A DNA stretch of 49,746 bases from Novosphingobium sp. SCN 66-18 (GTDB lineage Bacteria > Pseudomonadota > Alphaproteobacteria > Sphingomonadales > Sphingomonadaceae), in contig MEGD01000030.1 in NCBI GenBank assembly GCA_001725355.1, positions 1 through 49,746 of the forward strand, given 5' to 3'. Under the pieces are notes generated by a model that saw nothing but the letters and a program-made list of their open reading frames with translations, did no database searches and was not told the DNA's origin. Position numbers and translations under genes: made by a program. Positions 49,649-49,746 of this stretch are shown piece after piece. The stretch's first letter is position 1. Each line of letters opens with the position of its first letter.

Positions 49649-49746
49649 GGCTCTGTTGCAAAAATCGTGAAGCTTGAGCATGCTTGGCGGAGATTGGACG
49701 GACGGAACGATGACGGATTTCAAGTGGCGCCATTTCCAGGGTGATG
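49649..49746 (+). mobile_element. IS6100-type (IS6 family) insertion sequence, left end only
   Basis: Begins with the 14-bp end GGCTCTGTTGCAAA and leads into a transposase start. The first 98 bp match my memory of IS6100, a frequent element on sphingomonad degradation plasmids. The remaining part and right flank are outside the window. Confidence 0.85.
49710..49746 (+). CDS. tnpA: IS6-family transposase, first 12 codons
   Basis: ATG 49710 starts MTDFKWRHFQGD, the N-terminus of IS6100-type transposases; cut by the window edge. GGACGG lies 7 bases upstream. Confidence 0.85.
   Translation, partial: MTDFKWRHFQGD

Noticed and set aside
49649-49723. N-terminal 25 codons of the second tnpA frame
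   Set aside because: They are encoded by the antisense strand of the IS6100-type end, not by the transposase gene.

Overview
The window looks like the backbone of a conjugative plasmid from a sphingomonad (Sphingobium, Novosphingobium or Sphingomonas type alphaproteobacterium). The DNA is GC-rich by eye. It carries two plasmid replication initiators, a complete VirB/VirD4 type IV secretion operon, an ArdC/SSB/primase block, a ParST-like toxin-antitoxin pair of a type characterised in Sphingobium, and an IS6100-type end, an element common on sphingomonad plasmids. The organism is inferred from gene content; no rRNA or tRNA was found.

Region 1 (1-17 kb) is mostly minus-strand and resembles a plasmid leading/establishment region: a DUF4942-type DNA methyltransferase, WGR, CZB, SNase-like and MucR-type proteins, an ArdC-led cluster ending in a zeta-toxin kinase, SSB, an HNH-like protein and a CHC2/Toprim primase. 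On the plus strand are the dmeRF cobalt/nickel efflux pair, a Y-family polymerase, the ParST-like pair and a DciA-like (DUF721) gene. Mosaic intergenic modules recur in front of minus-strand genes, including ardC.

Region 2 (17-22.4 kb) is the replication and control region: an iteron-type RepA, a RepC-family initiator, about 22-bp iterons near both, two candidate plus-strand structured RNAs with intrinsic terminators upstream of repC, a tandem ribbon-helix-helix-like protein, two small HTH regulators and a resolvase-like protein lacking the catalytic serine.

Region 3 (22.4-36.2 kb) is one plus-strand mating-pair-formation operon: a VirB1-M15 peptidase fusion, three consecutive pilin-like genes, VirB3, VirB4, VirB5, an EexN-type lipoprotein, VirB6, a VirB7-like lipoprotein, VirB8-VirB11, VirD4 and an unknown protein. 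The promoter before virB1 is nearly identical to that before the primase, with the same palindrome in the spacer. No relaxase and no ParAB pair lie in the window.

Region 4 (36.3-49.7 kb) is accessory DNA. A Tn3-family mercury transposon (36322-42928) has mer genes between tnpA and tnpR. After it come two unknown proteins, a cynR/cynT/cynS cyanate operon, and an AbiE type IV toxin-antitoxin locus whose toxin is cut by a second Tn3-family element. That element's tnpA is in turn broken by an IS6100-type insertion sequence running off the window. Start codons were chosen from Shine-Dalgarno sequence, overlaps and family ligand positions where possible.
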